Both the position numbers and the translations under genes were made by a program. Below, one piece after another: positions 34,904-43,754 of a DNA stretch of 64,000 nucleotides; within the stretch, counting starts at the first letter, position 1; each line of letters starts with the position of its first letter. The notes below the pieces were generated by a model. The model did no database searches and was not told the DNA's origin. It saw only the letters and a list, made by a program, of their open reading frames with translations. The DNA is from Paracoccaceae bacterium (lineage in GTDB: Bacteria; Pseudomonadota; Alphaproteobacteria; Rhodobacterales; Rhodobacteraceae), in assembly GCA_024742455.1 (NCBI GenBank), contig JANSYL010000011.1, positions 1-64,000 of the forward strand. The letters run 5' to 3'.

Positions 34904-35653
34904 ATGCGCCGCAAGCTTGCCGCCGGAAACTGGAAGATGCACGGGCTGGCCGCTGACCTGCCGGAGGTCGACCAGTTGGCCGCGCTTTATCCCGCTGCCC
35001 CCGTCGATATCGTGTTGTGCCCGCCTGCCCCGCTGATCGACCGGATGGCCGCGCGTGTCGCGACCGGGGTCATCGCGCTCGGGGGGCAGACCTGTCACCC
35101 TGCGATCAAGGGCGCGCATACCGGCGATATCTCGGCGCAGATGCTGGCCGATGCCGGGGCGCGCTATGTCATCCTCGGCCATTCGGAACGACGTGCCGAT
35201 CACCGGGAAACCGACACAATCGTGCGCGCGCAGGCCAGAGCGGCGATAGAGGCCGGGCTGGTTGCGATCATCTGTCTGGGCGAGACCGAGGCCGAGCGCG
35301 ATGCGGGCCGCACGCTGGAGGTTGTGACCGCGCAACTGGCCGGGTCCCTGCCCGACCGCGCCACCGGCGACACCTGCGTGGTCGCCTATGAACCGGTCTG
35401 GGCGATCGGCACAGGGCGCGTTCCGAGCCCGGACCAGATCGCCGAGGTGCATGGCGCGCTGCGCAGGGCCCTGACCGGCCATCTGGGGGCGGATACCGCC
35501 GAGGCGATCCGGCTGCTTTACGGCGGATCGGTCAAGCCCGACAACGCCGCCGGAATTTTCGCCATTCCCGATGTGGACGGCGCGCTGGTTGGGGGCGCAT
35601 CGCTGAAGGCCGCGGATTTCGCGGCGATCATCGACGCGCTGGCGGCGTCCTGA
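34904..35653 (+). CDS. tpiA: Triosephosphate isomerase
   Basis: A 249-residue enzyme that interconverts dihydroxyacetone phosphate and glyceraldehyde 3-phosphate. Seen: AAGNWKMHG with the substrate-binding Asn and Lys, the catalytic His in ILGHSERR, YEPVWAIGTGR with the catalytic Glu and flexible loop, and YGGSVKPDNA. AGAAAGGAG is before the ATG. Compact compared with E. coli (about 255). No neighbouring glycolytic genes. Confidence 0.97.
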   Translation: MRRKLAAGNWKMHGLAADLPEVDQLAALYPAAPVDIVLCPPAPLIDRMAARVATGVIALGGQTCHPAIKGAHTGDISAQMLADAGARYVILGHSERRADHRETDTIVRAQARAAIEAGLVAIICLGETEAERDAGRTLEVVTAQLAGSLPDRATGDTCVVAYEPVWAIGTGRVPSPDQIAEVHGALRRALTGHLGADTAEAIRLLYGGSVKPDNAAGIFAIPDVDGALVGGASLKAADFAAIIDALAAS

Positions 35654-35844
35654 GGCGCAGACGGCGCGGCCATTTCACAGCTTTGGGGCGAAAGCCTGCC
35701 ATAGCGATCCCGCGAAAGCGTAAATTCTCCGTCAAATGGGCGGCTTTGGCCGTCGTGGCGCTTGCCAAGCCCCCCCGCGTTTCGGCATGAAGGAGCGCAC
35801 AAGCGACGCGGGGGAAGCCGCGCGCATCGATAGGGAGAGATTTC

Positions 35845-36831
35845 ATGCGATTCACTAAACTGGCCGCGCTTGCGGCCACGACGGCGCTGTGCGCCACCGC
35901 CGTCTTCGCACAGGACCGCGAAGGCTGGCCGGAAAGCTTCACCGTCGCCACCGCGTCGCAGGGCGGCACCTATTTCGCCTACGGCAACGGCTGGGCGAAC
36001 CTGGTCGCCGAAGAGCTGGGCCTGACCGGCGGCGGCATGGTCACCGGCGGTCCCGGCCAGAACATGTCACTCGTCCATAGCGGCGAGGTCGAGTTCGGCA
36101 TGACCACCATGGGTCCGGCGGCAGAATCCATCGCAGGCCTCAGCCCGATCGCACCGGGTGTTGCGCTGACCAATGCCTGCGCGATGTTCCCGATGTACCA
36201 GACGCCGTTCTCGATCACGGCGCTTTCTTCCTCGGGCATCACCTCCGTTGCAGACATTCCGGCAGGCGCCCGCATCGGCTTCGGCCCCGCAGGGTCGACA
36301 TCGGACACCTATTTCCCGCGCATGATGGACACGCTGGGCGTGGAATACGAGCGCCGCAACGGCGGTTGGTCGGACCTGGGCGGTCAGCTGCAGGACGGTC
36401 TGCTGGACGTCATCGCCTTCGCGGCCGGTGTGCCGGTCCCGGCGGTCAGCCAGCTGGAAGTCCAGACCGACGTGAACATCATCGAGTTCACCGAGGAAGA
36501 GCAGGCCACCATCCTCGAGGCCTTCCCGGTTGCTCCGTTCGAAATCGCCGCCGACACCTACACCACGCTGGAAGCCCCGGCGCGTTCGGTGTCGATGTGG
36601 AACTTCGCGATCGCCAACTGCGACCTGCCGGAAAGCTTCGTTTACGCAGCCGTGGACGTGGTCATGTCCGACAATGAGCGGATGGTGAACATCCACCGCG
36701 CGGCGGCGTCGACCCTGCCCGAGCATTGGGACAAGAACAACGGCGTGATCGCATGGCACCCCGGTGCCGCACGCTGGTTCGAGGAAAATGCCGGCGCCGA
36801 CATCCCGGATGACCAGATCTTCGGCGGCTGA
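35845..36831 (+). CDS. TAXI-family TRAP transporter solute-binding protein
   Basis: A 328-residue periplasmic binding protein. Seen: a signal peptide (MRFTKLAALAATTALCATAVFA), then TVATASQGGTYFAYGNGWAN, the TAXI-type substrate-binding start, and GPAGSTSDTYF. It delivers a solute, often a dicarboxylate such as glutamate or 2-oxoglutarate in this family, to the permease encoded next. GGGAGAG precedes the ATG. A strong hairpin follows, so this gene is probably expressed more than the permease. The true substrate cannot be read. Confidence 0.93.
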   Translation: MRFTKLAALAATTALCATAVFAQDREGWPESFTVATASQGGTYFAYGNGWANLVAEELGLTGGGMVTGGPGQNMSLVHSGEVEFGMTTMGPAAESIAGLSPIAPGVALTNACAMFPMYQTPFSITALSSSGITSVADIPAGARIGFGPAGSTSDTYFPRMMDTLGVEYERRNGGWSDLGGQLQDGLLDVIAFAAGVPVPAVSQLEVQTDVNIIEFTEEEQATILEAFPVAPFEIAADTYTTLEAPARSVSMWNFAIANCDLPESFVYAAVDVVMSDNERMVNIHRAAASTLPEHWDKNNGVIAWHPGAARWFEENAGADIPDDQIFGG

Positions 36832-36855
36832 TTGCGCTGTTGACTGAAAAAGGTG

Positions 36856-36886
36856 GCGCGCCCGATGACATCGTGATCGGGCGCGC
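36856..36886 (+). terminator. Hairpin between TRAP binding protein and permease genes
   Basis: A perfect 11-bp inverted repeat (GCGCGCCCGAT at 36856-36866, nine-base loop, ATCGGGCGCGC at 36876-36886) stands 25 bases after the binding-protein stop and 31 before the permease ATG. No U tract follows. It probably stabilises or attenuates the transcript so that the binding protein is made in excess. Confidence 0.65.
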
Positions 36887-36916
36887 AGCCATCAGCCGCG
36901 ACGGGGGAGAGCAGGC

Positions 36917-39469
36917 ATGAGTGACCAGACCGCGGCCAAACCGGCCTCTGACACGACCGGGACAGACCAGATCGATCACGTGATCGCCGAAGGCGTCGAC
37001 GAAGAACCCGTCGAATCCAACCGCCGCCTGTTCGAAGGCTGGTCGCTGATCTTCATCTCGGCACTTGCGATCCTGTATGCCGGTTTCCACATGGCCGCGC
37101 TGAACGGGATCTCGGTCTCGCAACTGACCGGGATCGAGATCGGCATCTTGCCGCAATTCCCGCTGGAGACCTGGAATTTCCGCATGGTCCATATCGCGGG
37201 GGCGCTGGCGCTGGGGTTTGTGCTGTTTGCCGCCTACCCGTTCCGCGAGGACGAACCCGAGGCGCGACTGTCACGGCTGTGGTCGCTTTTGGCCGCGCTG
37301 CTGATCATTCCGGTGGCGATTGCCGGGTGGACCGCGCTGGGGTTCATTGCCTTCCTCAACTCCGACCAGCCCATCGAAATGCTTGGCCGCGCGGCCTGGG
37401 TGTCGATGGCGGGCGATGTGCCCGAGGCCTTCACGGCCTATTCCGATATCTACGGGCGTGAGCTTTACGGCTACGGCATCCCGCTTATGATCGCGACCTT
37501 CGGGGCCATCGTTACCGGCTGGTTCGAACGGCGCGGCCGGACGCAATTCACCGCCTCCGACATCGTTCTGGCACTGTGCGGGATCGTGGTCGCGCTATAC
37601 CTGATCCCGGTCTATGGCACCAATGCCCGCAACCAGGTGGGCACGCCCAACGTGGCCATCGGGGTGGCCTTCGCCGCGACGGCGGGCACCGCGCTGATCA
37701 TGGAGCTGACGCGACGGGTCGCGGGCCTGGCGCTGGTGATCATCACCGGTGTGTTCCTTGTCTACACCTTCACTGCGCATCTGCTGCCCGGCATCCTGTC
37801 GATCGACAACGCCTATACCTGGCAACGCTTCTTCGGCCATGTCTATTCCGATGCCGGCATCCTCGGGCCGACGACGGCGGTGTCATCGACCTATATCATC
37901 CTCTTCATCATTTTCGCGGCCTTCCTGCAGGCGTCGAAAGTGGGTGACTATTTCGTGAACTTCGCCTTCGCCGCCGCCGGGCGTGCGCGCGGCGGTCCGG
38001 CCAAGGTGGCGATCTTCGCCTCTGGTCTGATGGGCATGATCAACGGCACATCGGCGGGCAACGTGGTGGCGACCGGGTCGCTGACAATCCCGCTGATGAA
38101 AAAGGTCGGCTATAACAAGCGCACCGCCGGCGCGGTCGAGGCGGCCGCATCGACCGGGGGCCAGATCATGCCGCCGATCATGGGCGCTGGCGCCTTCATC
38201 ATGGCCGAGATCACCGGCATCCCCTACACCGAAATCGCCGTCGCCGCGATCATTCCGGCGATCCTCTATTTCGTGTCGATCTATTTCATGGTCGATTTCG
38301 AAGCCGCGAAAACCGGCATGCGCGGCATGCGCGAGGACGAATTGCCGAAATTCGCCAACATGGCGAAACAGGTCTATCTTTTCGTGCCCATCGTCATCCT
38401 GATCGCCGCCCTGTTCATGGGCTACTCGGTGATCCGCGCGGGCACCCTGGCCACGGTGGCCGCCGTTGTCGTGTCCTGGGCGGTGCCGGAATATTTCCGG
38501 CTCGGCAGCCGCGACTGGGGGCTGCAACGGGTGCTGATGCTGGCCATCTCGGTCCTGTCGCTGGTGCTGATCGCCATGTATCTGGGCCAGGGCCCGAGCG
38601 AACCGGGCGCCGACACGCCGCCGCTGATCGCCGCGCTGTCGCTGGTCACGGGTCTTCTGGTGGCCGCCACCTTCGTTTTCGTCTCGGTCAAGGAACTTCT
38701 GGCGCATCAGACGGTGGGCCTCGGCCTCAAGGGGCTGGCGCGCGGGCTGGAACTGGCCGGGGTGATGTCGATCCAGATCATCGCGGTCTGTGCCTGCGCC
38801 GGCATCATCGTGGGCGTGATCAGCCTGACCGGGGTGGGGGCGCGCTTTTCGTCGGTCCTTCTGGACCTTGCCGCCGCCAGCCAGCTTCTGGCGCTGTTCT
38901 TCGCGATGTGCATCGCCATCCTGCTTGGCATGGGGATGCCCACCACGGCGGCCTATGCCGTTGCAGCCTCGGTCGTGGCGCCGGGCCTGATCGGTCTCGG
39001 CATTCCGACGCTGACGGCGCATTTCTTTGTCTTCTACTTCGCCGTCGTCTCGGCCATCACGCCCCCCGTGGCGCTGGCCAGTTACGCGGCCGCCGGCATC
39101 TCGGGATCGAACCCGATGGAAACCTCGGTCGCCTCCTTCAAGATCGGCATAGCGGCCTTCATCGTGCCCTTCATGTTCTTCTACAATTCCGCGCTGCTGA
39201 TGGACGGCACCGCGATCGAGGTGCTGCGCGCCGGGGTCACGGCGGTCTTCGGGGTGTTCCTGCTCAGCGCGGGTGTGCAGGGCTGGTTCATCGGCGGGCG
39301 CGCGGTCTGGTATCTCAGGGCGGTCCTGATCCTCGCGGCCCTGTTGATGATCGAGGGCGGATGGGTGTCGGACCTGATCGGGATCGGCACGGCGGCGGCG
39401 GTCTATTTCGTCCAGCGCGTGCTGAAACCCGATCCCGATGCCGTGATCCCTGTGCGCGGTGCCGATTGA
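36917..39469 (+). CDS. TRAP transporter fused permease (DctQ-DctM type)
   Basis: An 850-residue membrane protein combining the small (Q) and large (M) TRAP permease subunits, as is usual for TAXI systems. Many hydrophobic segments; M-domain signatures include GLMGMINGTSAGNVVATGSL, GGQIMPPIMGAGAFIMAEI and AMCIAILLGMGMPTTAAYAV. It imports the solute bound by the TAXI protein, driven by an ion gradient. GGGGGAGAG is before the ATG. The cytoplasmic N terminus (about 40 residues) is acidic. Followed by a partial copy of the intergenic element. Confidence 0.95.
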   Translation: MSDQTAAKPASDTTGTDQIDHVIAEGVDEEPVESNRRLFEGWSLIFISALAILYAGFHMAALNGISVSQLTGIEIGILPQFPLETWNFRMVHIAGALALGFVLFAAYPFREDEPEARLSRLWSLLAALLIIPVAIAGWTALGFIAFLNSDQPIEMLGRAAWVSMAGDVPEAFTAYSDIYGRELYGYGIPLMIATFGAIVTGWFERRGRTQFTASDIVLALCGIVVALYLIPVYGTNARNQVGTPNVAIGVAFAATAGTALIMELTRRVAGLALVIITGVFLVYTFTAHLLPGILSIDNAYTWQRFFGHVYSDAGILGPTTAVSSTYIILFIIFAAFLQASKVGDYFVNFAFAAAGRARGGPAKVAIFASGLMGMINGTSAGNVVATGSLTIPLMKKVGYNKRTAGAVEAAASTGGQIMPPIMGAGAFIMAEITGIPYTEIAVAAIIPAILYFVSIYFMVDFEAAKTGMRGMREDELPKFANMAKQVYLFVPIVILIAALFMGYSVIRAGTLATVAAVVVSWAVPEYFRLGSRDWGLQRVLMLAISVLSLVLIAMYLGQGPSEPGADTPPLIAALSLVTGLLVAATFVFVSVKELLAHQTVGLGLKGLARGLELAGVMSIQIIAVCACAGIIVGVISLTGVGARFSSVLLDLAAASQLLALFFAMCIAILLGMGMPTTAAYAVAASVVAPGLIGLGIPTLTAHFFVFYFAVVSAITPPVALASYAAAGISGSNPMETSVASFKIGIAAFIVPFMFFYNSALLMDGTAIEVLRAGVTAVFGVFLLSAGVQGWFIGGRAVWYLRAVLILAALLMIEGGWVSDLIGIGTAAAVYFVQRVLKPDPDAVIPVRGAD

Positions 39470-39479
39470 CCCCCCGCGC

Positions 39480-39535
39480 CATCTTTGCTTTCAAGATACC
39501 TCCGCCGGGGGGCACGATCCGCCAGGATCGTTCGT
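39480..39535 (+). repeat. GC-rich intergenic element, partial copy 3
   Basis: CATCTTTGCTTTCAAGATAC followed by CTCCGCCGGGGGGC and a short hairpin (CGATCCGCCAGGATCG). The first part matches the start of copies 1 and 2; the later palindromes are absent. It lies after the TRAP permease gene. Confidence 0.65.
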
Positions 39536-39553
39536 GACAAAAGCGGGGGACAC

Positions 39554-40009
39554 ATGCGCCGCCTGATCTTCCTGACAGCCTTTGCCGCCCTATCAGGCTG
39601 CGGCGGCGCCACGCTCTATTATGCCGAGGGCGTGACACTTGCCGCGCGCGATGCCGATCTCGCGCAATGCAGCGAAGCGGCCGGTCTGTCCTATCCGGTG
39701 GCCCTTCAGACCCGGCGTGAACCGCCCAGATTTATTCCGCCGCGCCAGGTCTGCGACGCGGCGGGCACTTGCGTGACCTATCCCGGCGGGTTCGAGGCAG
39801 GCGAGGTTTTCACCACCGATGTGAACGCGGGATTGCGCCGGGCGGCCACGCAAAGCTGCATGGCGCGGCAGGGCTATTCCGAGATCGGTCTGCCCTTCTG
39901 CGCCGACGGGGTGGTTGCCGATGCCTCGACCCGCATGCCGCCCCTGACACAGGACAGCTGTCTTTTGCGCGGCTACGGCGCGGCACCGCTGGTGGTGAAC
40001 CCGGGCTAG
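39554..40009 (+). CDS. Lipoprotein, unrecognised
   Basis: A 151-residue lipoprotein with lipobox LSGC (about residue 16) after a basic, hydrophobic signal (MRRLIFLTAFAAL). The mature part has at least five further cysteines (QCSEA, QVCDA, TCVTY, SCMAR, FCADG), suggesting disulfide-linked folding in the periplasm. Not recognised. The ATG at 39554 is chosen over the longer frame (39485) because it begins the signal. Convergent with ntrX across an 7-base gap. Confidence 0.72.
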   Translation: MRRLIFLTAFAALSGCGGATLYYAEGVTLAARDADLAQCSEAAGLSYPVALQTRREPPRFIPPRQVCDAAGTCVTYPGGFEAGEVFTTDVNAGLRRAATQSCMARQGYSEIGLPFCADGVVADASTRMPPLTQDSCLLRGYGAAPLVVNPG

Positions 40010-40016
40010 GGGCGGT

Positions 40017-41414
40017 TCACTCGTCCTCGACCTGCGCGACCCGTGCGCCGGCCTTTGAGGTGGTCACCACACCGAGCGATTTCAGTTTCCGGTGCAGCGC
40101 CGAGCGTTCCATGCCCACGAAACTGGCCGTCCGCGAGATATTGCCGCCGAAGCGGTTGATCTGCGCCATCAGGTATTGCCGTTCGAACAATTCGCGCGCC
40201 TCGCGCAGGGGCAGCGTGGTCAGCGATGCCGACAGCGCAATCTCATCGCCCTCGCCGGCGGGGTCCGAAGCCCCCGGCAGATCATCGGCGGTGATCGGGC
40301 CATTGCCGTCGCCCAGGATCAGCACCCGCTCGATCACGTTGCGCAACTGGCGGACATTGCCGGGCCAGCGCATGGTCTGCAGCATCGCCACCGCGTCTTC
40401 GCCGATCTCGCGCATCGAAAGACCCTGCTCGCGGTTGAAGGTCTCGATGAAATGGCGCGCCAGCTCGGGGATGTCGTCGCGCCGGTCCTCCAGGCTTGGC
40501 ACGTCGATGGGCACCACGTTCAAGCGGTGATACAACTCCTCGCGGAACCGGCCTTCGGCGATCTCGGCCTTGAGGTCACGTGTGGTCGAGGAAATCACCC
40601 TCAGATCGACGCGCACCTTGGCGGTGCCGCCCACCCGGTTGAAGCTCTGGTCCACGAGCACGCGCAGGATCTTCGACTGGGTGCCGAGCGGCATGTCCGC
40701 CACCTCGTCGAAATAGATCACCCCGCCATGGGCCTGTTCCAGAAGCCCCTGCTCGACCCCGCGTTCGGGGGTTTCGCGGCCGAACAGGACCTCTTCCATA
40801 TGGTCGGGCTGCACGGCGGCGGAACTTACGGTGACGAAGGGGCCATCGGCGCGGTTCGATTCCGCGTGGATATAGCGGGCGGCGATTTCCTTGCCCGATC
40901 CCGGCCCGCCCCTGAGCATCACCCGCCCGTTCGATTTGGTCACCTTGTCGAGCTGGCTTTTCATCGTGCGGAACGCCACGCCCGACCCGATCATCTCGGC
41001 CGTCTTGCCGTCCTGCTTGCGCAGGGCCGAGTTTTCCCGGCGCAGGCGCGAGGTTTCCATCGCGCGGCGGATCACCACCATGAGCTGGTCGATATTGAAC
41101 GGCTTCTCGATGAAGTCGTAGGCGCCCTGCTTGATCGCCGCGACCGCGATCTCGATATTGCCATGGCCCGAGATGATGACGACCGGCACCTGCGGGTTGT
41201 CGCGTTTCACATGGCCCAGGATGTCGATCCCGTCCATGTTCGAATCCTTCAGCCAGATATCGAGGATCATCAGCCCGGGGGCGGCTTTGTTCAGCTCGGC
41301 CATCGCCTCGTCCGAAGTGCCCGCCATCCGCGTGGCAAAGCCTTCGTCCTGCAGGATGTCACAGATCAGTTCACGGATGTCGCGTTCGTCATCCACAACC
41401 AGAATATCGGTCAT
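40017..41414 (-). CDS. ntrX: Nitrogen-responsive regulator NtrX
   Basis: A 465-residue response regulator of the NtrC family: receiver domain (DERDIRELI, LMILDIWLKDSNMDGID with the phospho-accepting Asp), AAA+ ATPase (GGPGSGKEIAARYIH, Walker B VIYFDEVADMP), and a C-terminal Fis-type helix-turn-helix (GGNISRTASFVGMERSALHR). The stretch that normally reads GAFTGA is EVLFGRETPERGVEQG, so sigma54 contact is not expected. Partner of NtrY, with which its ATG overlaps by four bases. Last gene of the dusB-ntrBC-ntrYX cluster. Confidence 0.95.
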   Translation of the reverse strand: MTDILVVDDERDIRELICDILQDEGFATRMAGTSDEAMAELNKAAPGLMILDIWLKDSNMDGIDILGHVKRDNPQVPVVIISGHGNIEIAVAAIKQGAYDFIEKPFNIDQLMVVIRRAMETSRLRRENSALRKQDGKTAEMIGSGVAFRTMKSQLDKVTKSNGRVMLRGGPGSGKEIAARYIHAESNRADGPFVTVSSAAVQPDHMEEVLFGRETPERGVEQGLLEQAHGGVIYFDEVADMPLGTQSKILRVLVDQSFNRVGGTAKVRVDLRVISSTTRDLKAEIAEGRFREELYHRLNVVPIDVPSLEDRRDDIPELARHFIETFNREQGLSMREIGEDAVAMLQTMRWPGNVRQLRNVIERVLILGDGNGPITADDLPGASDPAGEGDEIALSASLTTLPLREARELFERQYLMAQINRFGGNISRTASFVGMERSALHRKLKSLGVVTTSKAGARVAQVEDE

Positions 41415-43624
41415 GCTTGTTCATCCTCGGGCAAAATCGGCAATGTAATGCGGGCAAGCGCGCCCTTCTGCGCGCCATCGGTAAAGGGGTCGGCGTCCAG
41501 CAGGTCCAGCGTGCCGCCATGTTCCTCGACGATCTTCTTGACGATGGGCAGGCCAAGGCCGGTGCCCTTGTCGCGGGTCGTCACGTAAGGCTCGAACAGT
41601 TTCGCCCGGTCGGCGGGCAGGCCGATGCCATTGTCTGCGATATCGATGATGGCGATCCGATCCTTCAGGCTCAGACCGCCGCGCAGTTCCGGCTTGTGGC
41701 CCTTGGGCGCGCCCTTTTCCTGCAACGACTCGATCGCCTCGCCCCCGTTCTTCAGCAGGTTGGTCAGCGCCTGCCCGATCATGGTGGCGTCCAGTTCGGC
41801 CCAGACCGGCCCGGCCGGGATGTCGAAGCTGAAGGTCACATCCGGCTGGCCCGCCGATTGCAGCGTCACCGCCTCGCGGAACAGCCTGGCCAGGTCCTCG
41901 CGCCGGGTTTCGGGTTCGGGCATGCGCGCGAACTTGGAAAACTCGTCGACGATCCGGCGCAAATCATTGGTCTGGCGCACGATCACTTCGGTCATCTGTT
42001 CCAGCGCGGCCTGGTCGTCTTCCTCCAGCTTGGAACGGAACTTGCGCTTGACCCGTTCCGCCGACAGCTGGATCGGAGTGAGCGGGTTCTTGATCTCATG
42101 CGCGATGCGGCGGGCGACATCGCCCCAGGCCGCCATGCGCTGCGCGCTGACCAGATCGGTCACGTCATCGAAGGCCACCACGAACCCTTCGAGGTCCCCA
42201 CCGGCATTGCGCCTTTTGGCCATGCGGACCAGCAGGCTTTCCTGTTTGCCGCGGCGGGTCAGGCGGATTTCCTCCTGCACCTGTTCGCCGCCCGCGGCCT
42301 GCAACCGGCCGTAAAGCGGGGCGAATTCGGGCACCGCCGCCTGCATGCTGAGCCCGCTGTCACGCTGTTCGTTAAGCGCCAGAAGCCGGATCGCGGAACG
42401 GTTCATGAAATCGACCCGGCCATGGTCGTTCAGCCCGATCACCCCCGCCGTTACCGAGCCGAGCACCGAATCGAACAGGCGCCGCCGTTCCTCGGTCGCG
42501 GCGTTCTGTTCGATCAGCGCATCGCGCTGGCCCTTGAGTTGCCGGGTCATCTGGTTGAACAGCCGCCCGAGCATCGCGATTTCATCATCGCCCCCATCCT
42601 CGCCGACGCGAACATCCAGATCACCCTGCCCCACCCGCTGCGCGGCCCCCGCCAGGGCCCCAACGGGCCGCGACAGGCGTTCGGCGAACCACAGCCCAAG
42701 CCAGATCGCCGCAAGGATCATGATGATGGCAAAGCCCAGGTAGAGCAGGCCAAACTCGAACAGCACCCGGCCCCGTTCGCTTTCGAGCTGGCGGTAAAGC
42801 TGCACCGTCTGCTGCGTTTCGTCGAGCAACGAGATGATGTCGCCGTCGACCTCGCGGCTGATATAGAGGTAGCGATCGGGAAAGGCGTCCAGCTTGACCA
42901 GCGCGCGAAACTCATTGAGCGCACGATCCTCGATCAGCACCAGCTCGCCCTCGGCGGCGCGCGCAAGGTCCTCATCGGACGGGCGGTCGAAATCGAACAG
43001 GTAGCTGCTTTCGCCACGGGCGCGTATCTCGCCGCCGCCGTCGACCACGAAGGCCTCTTCAAGGCCCCGTTGCACCCGCGACTGACCATCGGCCAGCACC
43101 GTGCGCAATTCACCGTCGGACATGAACATCGTCGCGCGCCGACTGATGTTGAGAAAGGCGGCCAGCGCGCGGGCGTCGATGGCCAGATCATCGCGGTGTT
43201 CGGTCTGGTAGGCGACGGCGGCATCCACCGAATTGCCGAGCGCCTGGCTGACCCGATCGGAAAACCAGCCCTCCAGCCCCATGTTCACGGTGATCGTGGC
43301 AAAGACCGCCACGACGATGGTGGGCACCAGCGCAAGGAAGGTGAACACCCCCGTCAGCCGCAGATGCAGCCGCGACCCCGCCGACCGGGCCCGGCGCGAG
43401 GCAAGGATGCGGGTGACCTCGCGCAGGACCAGCGCCGCGACGACCAGGATATAGACCAGGTCGGCCAGCAGGATCAGGCGCAGCGCGGGGGAATCGTAAA
43501 GCGTGGCCAGCGGCCCGAGCACCAGGAAGGTCGCCAGCGCAAGGATCGGACCCAGGATCACGAGGCCGAGCGTGCCGTAGGATCGCATGTTGGGGTCGGT
43601 GCGCAGGCGCGACAGGCGCTCCAT
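41411..43624 (-). CDS. ntrY: Nitrogen sensor histidine kinase NtrY
   Basis: A 737-residue membrane sensor. Three or more N-terminal hydrophobic segments (LGLVILGPILALATFLVLG and others), a periplasmic loop, HAMP (LSRPVGALAGAAQRV), a PAS-like region (LDSVLGSVTAGVIGLND), the phospho-accepting His in IAHEIKNPLTPIQLS, and the ATPase boxes LTNLLKNGGEAI, DNGIGLPAD and GTGLGLPIVKK. It phosphorylates NtrX. A GTG start at 43687 is an alternative; the ATG at 43624 has AGGG before it. The 794-residue antisense frame is an artefact. Confidence 0.93.
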   Translation of the reverse strand: MERLSRLRTDPNMRSYGTLGLVILGPILALATFLVLGPLATLYDSPALRLILLADLVYILVVAALVLREVTRILASRRARSAGSRLHLRLTGVFTFLALVPTIVVAVFATITVNMGLEGWFSDRVSQALGNSVDAAVAYQTEHRDDLAIDARALAAFLNISRRATMFMSDGELRTVLADGQSRVQRGLEEAFVVDGGGEIRARGESSYLFDFDRPSDEDLARAAEGELVLIEDRALNEFRALVKLDAFPDRYLYISREVDGDIISLLDETQQTVQLYRQLESERGRVLFEFGLLYLGFAIIMILAAIWLGLWFAERLSRPVGALAGAAQRVGQGDLDVRVGEDGGDDEIAMLGRLFNQMTRQLKGQRDALIEQNAATEERRRLFDSVLGSVTAGVIGLNDHGRVDFMNRSAIRLLALNEQRDSGLSMQAAVPEFAPLYGRLQAAGGEQVQEEIRLTRRGKQESLLVRMAKRRNAGGDLEGFVVAFDDVTDLVSAQRMAAWGDVARRIAHEIKNPLTPIQLSAERVKRKFRSKLEEDDQAALEQMTEVIVRQTNDLRRIVDEFSKFARMPEPETRREDLARLFREAVTLQSAGQPDVTFSFDIPAGPVWAELDATMIGQALTNLLKNGGEAIESLQEKGAPKGHKPELRGGLSLKDRIAIIDIADNGIGLPADRAKLFEPYVTTRDKGTGLGLPIVKKIVEEHGGTLDLLDADPFTDGAQKGALARITLPILPEDEQA

Positions 43625-43754
43625 CACGCCCTGTGGTCCCGGTCTGTCCAAGGGATCGTGCACGGCCACCCTGCCCTTACGCCTCACTCGCGCGGCGCCT
43701 GCCTGCGCCGCAGATGGCGGACATTGTCACCCAACCGCCACGCCTGTTGCGCTT

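Noticed and set aside
35772-35814. Nine-base inverted arms with a 25-base loop before the TAXI gene
   Set aside because: The loop is long and the arms are simple C/G runs; too likely by chance at this G+C content to call a regulatory hairpin.
35788-35859. Short leader frame (23 codons) overlapping the start of the TAXI binding protein gene
   Set aside because: No ribosome-binding site and a composition like random sequence; only the overlap suggested it.
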